A stretch of 64,000 nucleotides of DNA. Source: Comamonadaceae bacterium. GTDB lineage: Bacteria > Pseudomonadota > Gammaproteobacteria > Burkholderiales > Burkholderiaceae_C. Position numbers and translations under genes: made by a program. The stretch spans positions 62,001 through 126,000 of the forward strand of contig JAJTEW010000005.1 in the NCBI GenBank assembly GCA_021299875.1, written 5' to 3'. Of the stretch, positions 56,846 through 64,000 are shown piece after piece (positions within the stretch are counted from its first letter, which is position 1; each line of letters starts with the position of its first letter). The notes below the pieces were generated by a model. That model was given only the letters and a program-made list of their open reading frames with translations. It did not search any database and had not been told where the DNA came from.

Positions 56846-58141
56846 ATGAAAAATCAATGCATGGAAAGTGATGTGAAACTGGACGCTTCTTTGAAGGGCT
56901 TTCCCCTGGCGGCTGAGCCTTGCGCCGTGTCCGAGCTGGGGCAGCGCAGATGGAACCTGCTGGATGATGCGCTGGCGTACCCGGTGGCCGTGTTGCGACG
57001 CCCGGCCCTCATGCACAACCTGGCCTGGATGCAAGACTTTGTGCAGCGCAAAGGTGTGGCCCTGGCCCCGCACGGCAAGACCACCTTGTCGCCCGAGTTG
57101 TTTCGCATGCAACTGCAAGCCGGCGCTTGGGGCCTGACCTTTGCCAACGTACATCAGCTGCGCGTGGGTCTGGCGGCCGGGGTGCAGCGCGCCATCATCG
57201 CCAACCAGTTGGTGACGGATGCCGATCTGGATGGGCTGGATCTCTTGTTGCGCCAGCAGCCACAAGCGCGTGTCTGGTTCTTGGTCGATTCTTTGGCCCA
57301 ACTCGCTGTGTTGGCCGATTGGTGCCAACGCCGTGGCAACCCTCGTTGTTGGGATGTGTTGCTCGAGTTGGGCATTGCAGGCTACCGCACCGGCTGCCGC
57401 ACGCACGAGCAAGCCTTGGCTTTGGCGCAGGCCATGGCCGCCTCGCCTGTGGTGCGTCTGGGCGGCGTGGAGTGTTACGAGGGTGGTCTGGGCCAATGTG
57501 ACAGCGCGCACGACATCGACGCCGTGAGCGCCTTGGTGCGCAGCGTGCAGGCGCTGGTGCAGCAAATCGATGCGCAAAACCTCTGGGGCGGCGATGAGAT
57601 TTTGTTGTCGGCCGGCGGCTCTGCGGTGTTCGATCTGGTGATCCCGATGCTCAAAACCCAGGTCAAAAACCGTTCGGTGCAAGGCGTCTTGCGCTCGGGT
57701 TGTTATGTCACGCATGACCATTGGAACTACGCCCGTTATCTGAAGCTGGTGGAGGCGCGCGAGGGTTTGAGCGAATCTCTGCAGCCAGCTCTGGAGATCT
57801 GGACCCAGGTGCAGTCCGTACCCGAGCCGGGGCTGGCCATTTTGACGGCGGGTCGGCGTGACCTGTCCTTTGACCAGTGCATGCCCATGCCGGTGCGCTG
57901 GGCACCCAAGGCGCAGCGTGCGGGCGCTGACATGGCCGCAGCGCCCGGTGGGTGGCAAGTCAAAGCGCTGAGCGATCAACACGCGCACATGGTGTTCGAT
58001 GCCAAGGGCGTTTGGCCGCAGGTGGGCGACCGCGTGGCCTTGGGGATCTCCCACCCTTGCACCACCTTTGACAAGTGGCGCTGGATGGCCATCATCGAAG
58101 ACGATGGCCGCATCAGTGGGGCGATCAGCACGCATTTTTAA
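56846..58141 (+). CDS. Fold-III PLP enzyme (D-threonine aldolase / D-serine dehydratase type)
   Basis: The 431-residue protein belongs to the alanine-racemase-fold D-threonine aldolase/DSD1 group. The PLP lysine is Lys78 (LAPHGKTTLSPELF). The C-terminal metal ligands of the group are seen as His and Cys in SDQHAHMVF and ISHPCTTFDKW. Members cleave or deaminate D-amino acids with a beta-hydroxyl; annotated relatives are called amino acid deaminase. Its place amid sugar-acid genes is odd, though 3-hydroxy D-amino acids and 4-carbon acids are chemically close. Confidence 0.82.
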   Translation: MKNQCMESDVKLDASLKGFPLAAEPCAVSELGQRRWNLLDDALAYPVAVLRRPALMHNLAWMQDFVQRKGVALAPHGKTTLSPELFRMQLQAGAWGLTFANVHQLRVGLAAGVQRAIIANQLVTDADLDGLDLLLRQQPQARVWFLVDSLAQLAVLADWCQRRGNPRCWDVLLELGIAGYRTGCRTHEQALALAQAMAASPVVRLGGVECYEGGLGQCDSAHDIDAVSALVRSVQALVQQIDAQNLWGGDEILLSAGGSAVFDLVIPMLKTQVKNRSVQGVLRSGCYVTHDHWNYARYLKLVEAREGLSESLQPALEIWTQVQSVPEPGLAILTAGRRDLSFDQCMPMPVRWAPKAQRAGADMAAAPGGWQVKALSDQHAHMVFDAKGVWPQVGDRVALGISHPCTTFDKWRWMAIIEDDGRISGAISTHF

Positions 58142-58160
58142 TGATGAATACGTGTGAATA

Positions 58161-58197
58161 AAAGGCCACCACGCTGCATCTGCGTGGCGGCCTTTTT
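58161..58197. terminator. Bidirectional terminator
   Basis: A 14-base stem with one mismatch (AAAGGCCACCACGC with GCGTGGCGGCCTTT) is followed by T on both strands. It separates the PLP-enzyme gene from the convergent denD gene. Confidence 0.88.
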
Positions 58198-58203
58198 CAA
58201 AGC

Positions 58204-59208
58204 TCACTTCAAGCCGTTCAAGGCTTCGGCCGGGTAGCCGGGGCGGGTTTTGCAGTCCTCGATGTACTGCTCAATGATCGCCTCGTAGCTGGCATCGGCC
58301 CTGAGGCCCAGGGCATGGGCGCGCTCAAATGTGCAGCCCTTGGCCCAGTTGTCCACAATCGCGGCGATGCGCTCGTCTTTCTGGAAAGTCACGCGAGCGC
58401 GCACGGCGGGACCCGCCACCTTTTCCAATGCGGCCAGCATGTCGCTGACCTTGACGTTCAGACCGGGCAGGTTCAGTGCCATGCGGCCGCCAAAGGCTTC
58501 GCGGCTGGACTCGAACACAGTGATCAAGCCATGCACGGTGTTGCCCGGCGAAGAGACAGGGTGTGACACATGGGCGTCCACCGGGCAGAGGGTGGGGGTG
58601 CCCGCCAAAGGCTCGCGGATGATGCCGCTGAAGAACGAAGACGCTGCGCCATTGGGTTTGCCAGGTCGAACGGCCACCGTCATCAGGCGAGCGGCACGAC
58701 CGTCGATGTAGCCTTTGCGGGTGTAGTCGGCCACCATGTATTCGATCATCAGCTTGTGCGTGCCATAGGACGTTTGGGGTGTGGGCAAGGTGGTGTCGGC
58801 CACCAGCGCGGGCATGGGGTTGGCCGCATCGGGTCCGAAAACCGCGACCGAGCTGGCAAACACCAGACGCGAGACTTTCCCCGAGGCTCGGATGCTGTCG
58901 AGCAGCAAGCGCGAGCTGTCCACGTTGGAGCGCAGGCCCAAGTCAAAGTCCAGCTCGCACTCGCCCGAGACGGCCGATGCCAAGTGGAAAACGCCATCAA
59001 AACCGCTCTTGAACAGCTGGCCTTGCTCCAGCATGGGGCCTGCATGGCCCTTGACCCGAGGGTCGGCCAACAGGTCGGCGGGGGCGGGGAAGAGGTCGGC
59101 AATGACCAATTCGCTCACGATTTGGCCGTTGAGTCGCCCGCGCTTCAAAATCTCGCGGGCCAGACGAGCGCCCAAAAATCCGGCGCCGCCAGTGATCAAA
59201 ATACGCAT
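58204..59208 (-). CDS. denD: D-erythronate dehydrogenase-like NAD-dependent SDR
   Basis: The 334-residue extended SDR has the motif TGGAGFLGARL (6-16), Ser119/Ser120 and the catalytic Tyr148-x3-Lys152 (SYGTHK). It resembles DenD, which oxidises D-erythronate to 2-oxo-tetronate. The usual DenD partners OtnK and OtnC are absent here. Its true substrate may be another aldonate or uronate made from the same transport system. It lies 17 bases after the dehydratase gene. Confidence 0.78.
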   Translation of the reverse strand: MRILITGGAGFLGARLAREILKRGRLNGQIVSELVIADLFPAPADLLADPRVKGHAGPMLEQGQLFKSGFDGVFHLASAVSGECELDFDLGLRSNVDSSRLLLDSIRASGKVSRLVFASSVAVFGPDAANPMPALVADTTLPTPQTSYGTHKLMIEYMVADYTRKGYIDGRAARLMTVAVRPGKPNGAASSFFSGIIREPLAGTPTLCPVDAHVSHPVSSPGNTVHGLITVFESSREAFGGRMALNLPGLNVKVSDMLAALEKVAGPAVRARVTFQKDERIAAIVDNWAKGCTFERAHALGLRADASYEAIIEQYIEDCKTRPGYPAEALNGLK

Positions 59209-59225
59209 GTTCTATTCCTTGGTCA

Positions 59226-60962
59226 TCAATGGTTGTCTTTGGGCACAGCCGCGCCACGTTGGCCGACCAAAAAGTCCATGTCGGCACCTTCGTCGGCTTG
59301 CAGCACATGGTCAATGTAGAGCTTCCAGTAACCCGAGTTCATCGCCGGTGCGGGTTTTTCCCACAGGTTCAAGCGGCGTGCCAGTTCTTCGTCGCTGATC
59401 AGCAGTTGCAGTTTGCGCTCGGGCACATTGAGCTCGATCATGTCACCGTTTTTCACCACGGCCAGTGGGCCTCCTGCAGCGGCCTCAGGGCTGGTGTGCA
59501 GCACCACGGTGCCGTAGGCCGTGCCGCTCATGCGGGCATCGCTGATGCGAACCATGTCGGTGATGCCCTTGCGCAGCACCTTGGGCGGCAGCGGCATGTT
59601 GCCCACCTCGGCCATGCCGGGGTAGCCCTTGGGCCCGCAGTTCTTCAGGACCAGAACACAGTTTTCATCGACGTCCAGGCTCTCGTCATCGATGCGTTTG
59701 TGGAAGTCGTCGCTGTCTTCAAACACCACGGCACGTCCCGTGTGCACCATCAGCGCGGGGGTGGCCGCGCTGGGCTTGATGACCGCGCCGCGAGGCGCCA
59801 AGTTGCCGCGCAGGATGGCGATACCGGCTTTTTCTTTGAAGGGCGCGTCCAGTTTTTTGATCACGCGGGGGTCGTAGTTGACGGCCGCTTCATTGTTCTC
59901 GCGCACGCTCTTGCCACTGACGGTGATGATGTTGGCATGCAGCAAGTTTTCAATTTCTTTCATGACCACGGGCAAGCCACCGGCATAGCAAAAGTCTTCC
60001 ATCAGGTGTTCGCCTGAAGGTTGCATGTTCAGGATGCAGGACATCTCACTGCCCAATCGTTCAAAGTCGTCCAGGGTGAGTTTCAGGCCTAAACGACCGG
60101 CGATGGCGATCAGGTGAATGACGGCGTTGGTCGAGCCACCGATGGCGGCCAGCGTTCGGATGGCGTTCTCAAAGGCCTCTCGGGTCAGCACTTTGCTGAT
60201 GGTTTGGTCGGTGTGCACCATCTCCACAATGCGGCGGCCCGATTCCCGCGCCAAGACGTTTCGGCGGCCATCCACGGCAGGGAAGGTGGCATTGCCCGGC
60301 AAACCAATACCCAAGGCCTCGACCATGCAGGCCATGGTGCTGGCCGTGCCCATGGTCATGCAGTGGCCATGGCTGCGGTGCATGCAGCTTTCGGCATCGA
60401 AGAAATCGGCCAGCTTGAGGGTGCCTGCGCGCACTTGCTCGCTCATGCTCCACACGCCTGTGCCTGAGCCGAGTTCTTGGCCGCGCCACTTGCCGTTGAG
60501 CATGGGGCCACCGCTGATGCCAATGGTGGGCAGGCCCACGCTGGACGCGCCCATCAGCAAGCTGGGGGTGGTTTTGTCGCAGCCCATCAGCAGCACCACG
60601 CCGTCGATGGGGTTGCCACGGATGGATTCCTCGACGTCCATGCTGGCCAAGTTACGGTAGAGCATGGCGGTGGGGCGCAGCAGTGTTTCACCGAGGGACA
60701 TCACGGGAAACTCGAGAGGAAATCCACCTGCCTCGTAAACGCCGATCTTCACCTGCTCAGCCAAGGCGCGGAAATGGGAGTTGCAGGGTGTCAGTTCGCT
60801 GAAGGTGTTGCAGATGCCGATGACGGGGCGGCCATCAAACTGGTCATGCGGCACGCCCTTGCCTTTGACCCAACTGCGGTAGGCAAAGCCATCGCGGTCT
60901 TGGCGTCCAAACCATTGCTGGCTGCGCAGCTCTTCGGGTTTTTTGCGGGGTGTATCGCTCAT
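59226..60962 (-). CDS. IlvD/Edd-family aldonate dehydratase
   Basis: The 578-residue Fe-S dehydratase has the cluster cysteines Cys60 (SELTPCNSH), Cys128 (LMGCDKTTPS, with Lys130) and Cys201 (HRSHGHCMTMG). The length of about 580 and the motif pattern fit the L-arabinonate / D-galactonate type group rather than Edd (about 610) or IlvD (about 560 to 615). It would dehydrate an aldonic acid to a 2-keto-3-deoxy acid, the substrate of the two kinases nearby. The exact sugar acid is not decided by the sequence. Confidence 0.85.
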   Translation of the reverse strand: MSDTPRKKPEELRSQQWFGRQDRDGFAYRSWVKGKGVPHDQFDGRPVIGICNTFSELTPCNSHFRALAEQVKIGVYEAGGFPLEFPVMSLGETLLRPTAMLYRNLASMDVEESIRGNPIDGVVLLMGCDKTTPSLLMGASSVGLPTIGISGGPMLNGKWRGQELGSGTGVWSMSEQVRAGTLKLADFFDAESCMHRSHGHCMTMGTASTMACMVEALGIGLPGNATFPAVDGRRNVLARESGRRIVEMVHTDQTISKVLTREAFENAIRTLAAIGGSTNAVIHLIAIAGRLGLKLTLDDFERLGSEMSCILNMQPSGEHLMEDFCYAGGLPVVMKEIENLLHANIITVSGKSVRENNEAAVNYDPRVIKKLDAPFKEKAGIAILRGNLAPRGAVIKPSAATPALMVHTGRAVVFEDSDDFHKRIDDESLDVDENCVLVLKNCGPKGYPGMAEVGNMPLPPKVLRKGITDMVRISDARMSGTAYGTVVLHTSPEAAAGGPLAVVKNGDMIELNVPERKLQLLISDEELARRLNLWEKPAPAMNSGYWKLYIDHVLQADEGADMDFLVGQRGAAVPKDNH

Positions 60963-61005
60963 GGTGCGTGTCCAGGTTGAAGGTCAATCGTGAATTTCGA
61001 AAATC

Positions 61006-61022
61006 CTATCGTATGACGATAG
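61006..61022. promoter_or_regulatory. Operator palindrome before the sugar-acid operon
   Basis: CTATCGT-ATG-ACGATAG is a perfect inverted repeat of seven bases per arm in the 195-base divergent region between the dehydratase and the GntR regulator. A shorter palindrome ATCATATGAT lies at 61125-61134, close to the regulator start. They are candidate sites for the adjacent regulator. Confidence 0.6.
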
Positions 61023-61157
61023 AAAAACAATCAGGCTTTGTAAAACCAGCGACATGCGGGCAAACCCTAGACGCCAATCAGACTGCGCCTAGGGTTTACC
61101 AGAGTCTGTCTCGGGCCTTCAATCATCATATGATAGGTCGCTAGAACGCTATCGGCC

Positions 61158-61937
61158 ATGACCAACAATTTCCACAAAAATTCTCTTGATTTATTGGGCC
61201 AAGCCATTTTGTCGGGTCGCTATGGGGTGGGCGCGAGCCTGCCGCCTGAGCCTGTTTTGTGCGAAGAGCTGGGTGTGAGCCGCACCGTGGTGCGCGAGGC
61301 CATCAAGTCGCTGGTGGCCAAGGGGCTGCTTTCGACCGGCCCCAAGGTGGGCACCCGCGTCATGCCCGATGCGCACTGGAACTGGTTTGACCCCGATGTG
61401 GTGGCCTGGCAGGCCCGCTGCGGCTTGACACCTGAGTTTTTGAAAGACTTGCAAGAGCTTCGCCGTGTGGTGGAGCCTGCCGCGGTGCGCTTGGCTGCTG
61501 AGCGGGCCACACCCGAAGACATTGCCCACATTGAGGCTGCCTACGCGGGCATGAAACAAGCGGTGGAAGAGGGCGGCGATTACGTCACGCACGACCTGCG
61601 TTTTCACGAAGGTTTGTTGCAGGCCTCGCATAACCGCATGCTGGTGCAAATGAGCAAGGCGCTCAATGCCTTGCTGCGCACCAGTTTCGAGATTTCCACC
61701 CGCATTCAGGATGGCACCAAGACCTCCTTGCCTTTGCACCGGGCGGTGCTCAACGCCGTCATTGCCCGCAACCCGGCCAAGGCCGAACGGGCTGTCATGG
61801 TTTTGATCGAGGGAGCCCGGCAAGACATCGAGCAGGTGCTGGCTTCTCGCCGCAAGTTGCCGGGGGTCTTTGGTGTGGCGACACCCATCAAGTCGCAATC
61901 ACGGCCTCAAAGAAAAGCCGCCAAGGCTCTGACCTGA
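61158..61937 (+). CDS. GntR/FadR-family regulator (DgoR-like)
   Basis: The 259-residue protein has an N-terminal winged HTH (LPPEPVLCEELGVSRTVVREAIKSL, about residues 29-55) and a C-terminal FCD ligand domain. The linker motif VMPDAHWNWFDPDVVAWQ closely resembles DgoR and relatives that respond to galactonate or similar acids. It diverges from the dehydratase-denD genes and precedes the TRAP transporter by 14 bases, so it likely represses both directions until a sugar acid binds. Confidence 0.88.
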   Translation: MTNNFHKNSLDLLGQAILSGRYGVGASLPPEPVLCEELGVSRTVVREAIKSLVAKGLLSTGPKVGTRVMPDAHWNWFDPDVVAWQARCGLTPEFLKDLQELRRVVEPAAVRLAAERATPEDIAHIEAAYAGMKQAVEEGGDYVTHDLRFHEGLLQASHNRMLVQMSKALNALLRTSFEISTRIQDGTKTSLPLHRAVLNAVIARNPAKAERAVMVLIEGARQDIEQVLASRRKLPGVFGVATPIKSQSRPQRKAAKALT

Positions 61938-61951
61938 AGCGGGAGACAAAG

Positions 61952-62503
61952 ATGCAGCAAACGGTTGACGCTTTTTTCAAACTGCTCGAGTTCTTGGTGG
62001 TGGTCTGCTTGGTGGCCATGGTCATCATGGTGTTTGGCAACGTGGTGCTGCGCTACGGTTTCAATTCGGGCATATCGGTTTCAGACGAGATGTCGCGCTA
62101 CTGTTTCATTTGGTTGACCTACATTGGTGCCATGGTGGCCATGCGTGAAAAAGCCCATCTGGGGGTGGACACGCTGGTGCGGCGCTTGCCTTTGGGTGGC
62201 AAAAAACTGTGCTTTTTCCTCAGCGAAATCCTGATGCTGCTTTGCAATGCCTTGTTTTTTTGGGGCACATGGAAAATGCACGACTTGCAAGTGACCAACA
62301 TCTCGGTGGTGGTGGGTATTTCCATGATCTGGATTTATGGCATCGGGTACGTCACCGCATCGGTGATGGCGACCATGAACCTGCACAAACTGGTGCTCTT
62401 GTTGACCGGTCGTCTGAGCGAGGCCGATTTGGTCATGGTGGTGGAGTCGGAAGACAAGATCGTGCTGGAAAACCTGGACACTGAAGTGCGGGGGCGCGCA
62501 TGA
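61952..62503 (+). CDS. dctQ: TRAP transporter small permease
   Basis: The 183-residue membrane protein has four hydrophobic segments and the DctQ pattern (FGNVVLRYGFNSGISVSDEMSRYCFIWLTYIGA). It forms the transporter with the large permease, whose start overlaps its stop by four bases. The C-terminus has an unusual acidic extension (about residues 155-180). Confidence 0.88.
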   Translation: MQQTVDAFFKLLEFLVVVCLVAMVIMVFGNVVLRYGFNSGISVSDEMSRYCFIWLTYIGAMVAMREKAHLGVDTLVRRLPLGGKKLCFFLSEILMLLCNALFFWGTWKMHDLQVTNISVVVGISMIWIYGIGYVTASVMATMNLHKLVLLLTGRLSEADLVMVVESEDKIVLENLDTEVRGRA

Positions 62504-63798
62504 CCATCGCTGTCTTTGTGTTCAGTCTGCTCGGGGCCATGGCCTTGGGCATGCCCATTGCCTATGCCTTGTTGGTGTGTGGCCTGAGTCTGATGGCTTA
62601 CATGGCGTCGAACGGCATGATCAATGCGTTCGACAGCCAAATCTTGGCGCAGCGCTTTGTCGATGGGGCTGACAACTTTCCCTTGTTGGCGGTGCCGTTC
62701 TTTCTGTTGGCGGGCGAGTTCATGAATGCCGGTGGTTTGAGTCGCCGCATCGTGAACCTGGCCATGGCCTGGGTCGGTCATTTCAGGGGCGGTCTGGGTT
62801 ATGTGGCCGTGATGGCAGCGGTCATCATGGCGTCGCTGTCGGGTTCGGCCGTGGCCGATACAGCGGCGCTCGCGGCCTTGTTGATTCCGATGATGAAGCG
62901 GGCAGGCTACAACGTGGGCCGTTCGGCGGGCTTGATCGCCTCGGGCGGCATCATTGCGCCGGTGATTCCGCCCTCCATTGGCTTCATCATTTTCGGGGTG
63001 GCGGCCAACGTCTCTATCACCAAGCTGTTTTTGGCGGGCATCGTGCCGGGCTTGTTGATGGGCGTGGCCATTGGCTTGACTTGGTGGTGGGTGGCCAAGC
63101 GCGAAAACGTGCAGCCTGGACCTCGCATGAAGCTGGCCGAAAAACTGCAGGCCACCCGTGAAGGCATCCTCGCCCTGGGCCTGCCGGTCTTCATCATTGG
63201 TGGCATGAAGTTTGGCGTGTTCACGCCCACCGAAGCAGCGGTGGTGGCGGCGGTCTACAGCTTTGTGGTGGGGGTGTTTGTGTACCGTGAGTTGCAGTGG
63301 TCAAAGTTGTATGGTTTGATTTTGGCAGCCGGTAAAACCACCTCGGTGATCATGTTCTTGGTGGCAGCCGCCATGGTCAGCGCCTGGTTGATCACGGTGG
63401 CCAACATCCCGGCCGAGGTGGCCAGAATGATGGAGCCACTCATGCACAACAAAACTTTGCTCATGGTGGTGTTGATGCTCTTGGTGATTGTGGTGGGCAC
63501 GGCGCTCGATTTCACACCCACCGTGTTGATCTTGACCCCGGTGCTCATGCCCTTGGTCATCAAGGCGGGCATCGATCCCGTTTATTTTGGTGTGCTGTTC
63601 ATCATGAACAACGCCATCGGCCTGATCACACCGCCTGTGGGCACCGTGCTCAATGTGGTGTGTGGTGTGGCCAAGATCAATATGGACACGGCCTTCAGAG
63701 GGGTGCTGCCATTTTTGTGGGCGCAACTCGCTGTGCTGGCCCTGTTGATCGCTTTTCCATCCATCGTCATCGAGCCGATGAAATGGATGCTGAGATGA
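62500..63798 (+). CDS. dctM: TRAP transporter large permease
   Basis: The 432-residue protein has about 12 membrane segments and DctM signatures (GLIASGGIIAPVIPPSIGFIIFG; DFTPTVLILTPVLMPL). It is the ion-driven channel of the TRAP system, usually sodium-coupled. The binding protein gene follows. Confidence 0.93.
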   Translation: MTIAVFVFSLLGAMALGMPIAYALLVCGLSLMAYMASNGMINAFDSQILAQRFVDGADNFPLLAVPFFLLAGEFMNAGGLSRRIVNLAMAWVGHFRGGLGYVAVMAAVIMASLSGSAVADTAALAALLIPMMKRAGYNVGRSAGLIASGGIIAPVIPPSIGFIIFGVAANVSITKLFLAGIVPGLLMGVAIGLTWWWVAKRENVQPGPRMKLAEKLQATREGILALGLPVFIIGGMKFGVFTPTEAAVVAAVYSFVVGVFVYRELQWSKLYGLILAAGKTTSVIMFLVAAAMVSAWLITVANIPAEVARMMEPLMHNKTLLMVVLMLLVIVVGTALDFTPTVLILTPVLMPLVIKAGIDPVYFGVLFIMNNAIGLITPPVGTVLNVVCGVAKINMDTAFRGVLPFLWAQLAVLALLIAFPSIVIEPMKWMLR

Positions 63799-63836
63799 TT
63801 TTTTTAACCCGTTGTACTTTTCTAAAGGAGACATTC

Positions 63837-64000
63837 ATGATGAAACGCAGAAATTTGGTGGCCCTGATTGCAGGCACTTTCTTGGTGGCCTCCAGCGCCA
63901 TGGCCCAGTTTGCCGATCGCAACATCAAGTTCACCAACGGCGTGAACGAAGACCACCCGGTCGGAGTGGGCGTGAAGAAAATGCAAGAAGTGCTGGCGGC
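63837..64000 (+). CDS. dctP: TRAP transporter substrate-binding protein, N-terminal part
   Basis: The gene runs off the right edge; 54 codons are present. A signal peptide (MMKRRNLVALIAGTFLVASSAMAQ) is followed by FADRNIKFTNGVNEDHPVGVG, a DctP-type start with the conserved HP. An AAAGGAG lies nine bases before the ATG. Together with dctQ and dctM it should import the sugar acid handled by the upstream genes. Confidence 0.88.
   Translation, partial: MMKRRNLVALIAGTFLVASSAMAQFADRNIKFTNGVNEDHPVGVGVKKMQEVLA

Overview
The window looks like a chromosomal segment of a GC-rich betaproteobacterium of the order Burkholderiales, most likely family Comamonadaceae (Limnohabitans/Rhodoferax-like; the genus is an inference). 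The pointers are the tmRNA tag ANDERFALAA, a fused AroA-Cmk protein, the block gyrA-serC-pheA-tyrA-aroA/cmk-rpsA-ihfB-lapA-lapB, and the ompA-ubiG-gph-ssrA order. I found no mobile element, CRISPR array, rRNA or tRNA gene. No gene-free stretch exceeds 300 bases.

Layout. 1-4.4 kb: the end of a winged-helix regulator, a fused 5-oxoprolinase/hydantoinase, and a ComEA-like protein. 4.5-16.2 kb (minus strand): the housekeeping block for LPS regulation, IHF, ribosomal protein S1, CMP kinase, aromatic amino acid and serine synthesis, and gyrase A. 16.4-20.6 kb (plus strand): an OmpA-like lipoprotein-free envelope protein, ubiG, gph, tmRNA and an amidase. 20.6-26.3 kb: metK behind a SAM-II-like riboswitch candidate, slyX, an RlmN homologue lacking its methyl-carrying cysteine, and an alkylation-repair operon (Ada/AlkA fusion, Ogt, EamA exporter). 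26.4-33.6 kb: phosphomannomutase, a family 4 glycosyltransferase and Kdo transferase for the LPS core, then a zinc locus (permease, binding protein, outer-membrane protein, divergent Fur-family regulator) with no ATPase gene.

33.6-42.4 kb (minus strand): TetR, RND pump and TolC-type channel with pcm and a rhodanese inserted, then glutaryl-CoA dehydrogenase. 42.5-48.2 kb: LysR, msrA, pdxH, a ChaC-like protein, and the Entner-Doudoroff pair edd-eda. 48.2-50.7 kb (minus strand): a four-gene operon whose last gene carries every diagnostic motif of a halohydrin dehalogenase. This is the most striking gene in the window. 50.9-54.2 kb: a Zn-ribbon protein, a RIO kinase, a DTW-domain tRNA modification enzyme, a VOC protein and a pirin. 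54.2-64 kb: a sugar-acid catabolic region with aldolase, two 2-keto-3-deoxy sugar kinases, a PLP enzyme, a DenD-type dehydrogenase, an IlvD/Edd dehydratase, a DgoR-like regulator, and a TRAP transporter cut by the window edge.

How the genes work together. The last region reads as a complete uptake-to-central-metabolism route for an unidentified aldonic acid: TRAP uptake, dehydration or oxidation, phosphorylation by KdgK/DgoK, and cleavage by a KDPG-type aldolase. It complements the edd-eda pair 7 kb upstream. Recognisable operator-like palindromes stand in front of the zinc, glutaryl-CoA, RND, edd-eda and sugar-acid units.
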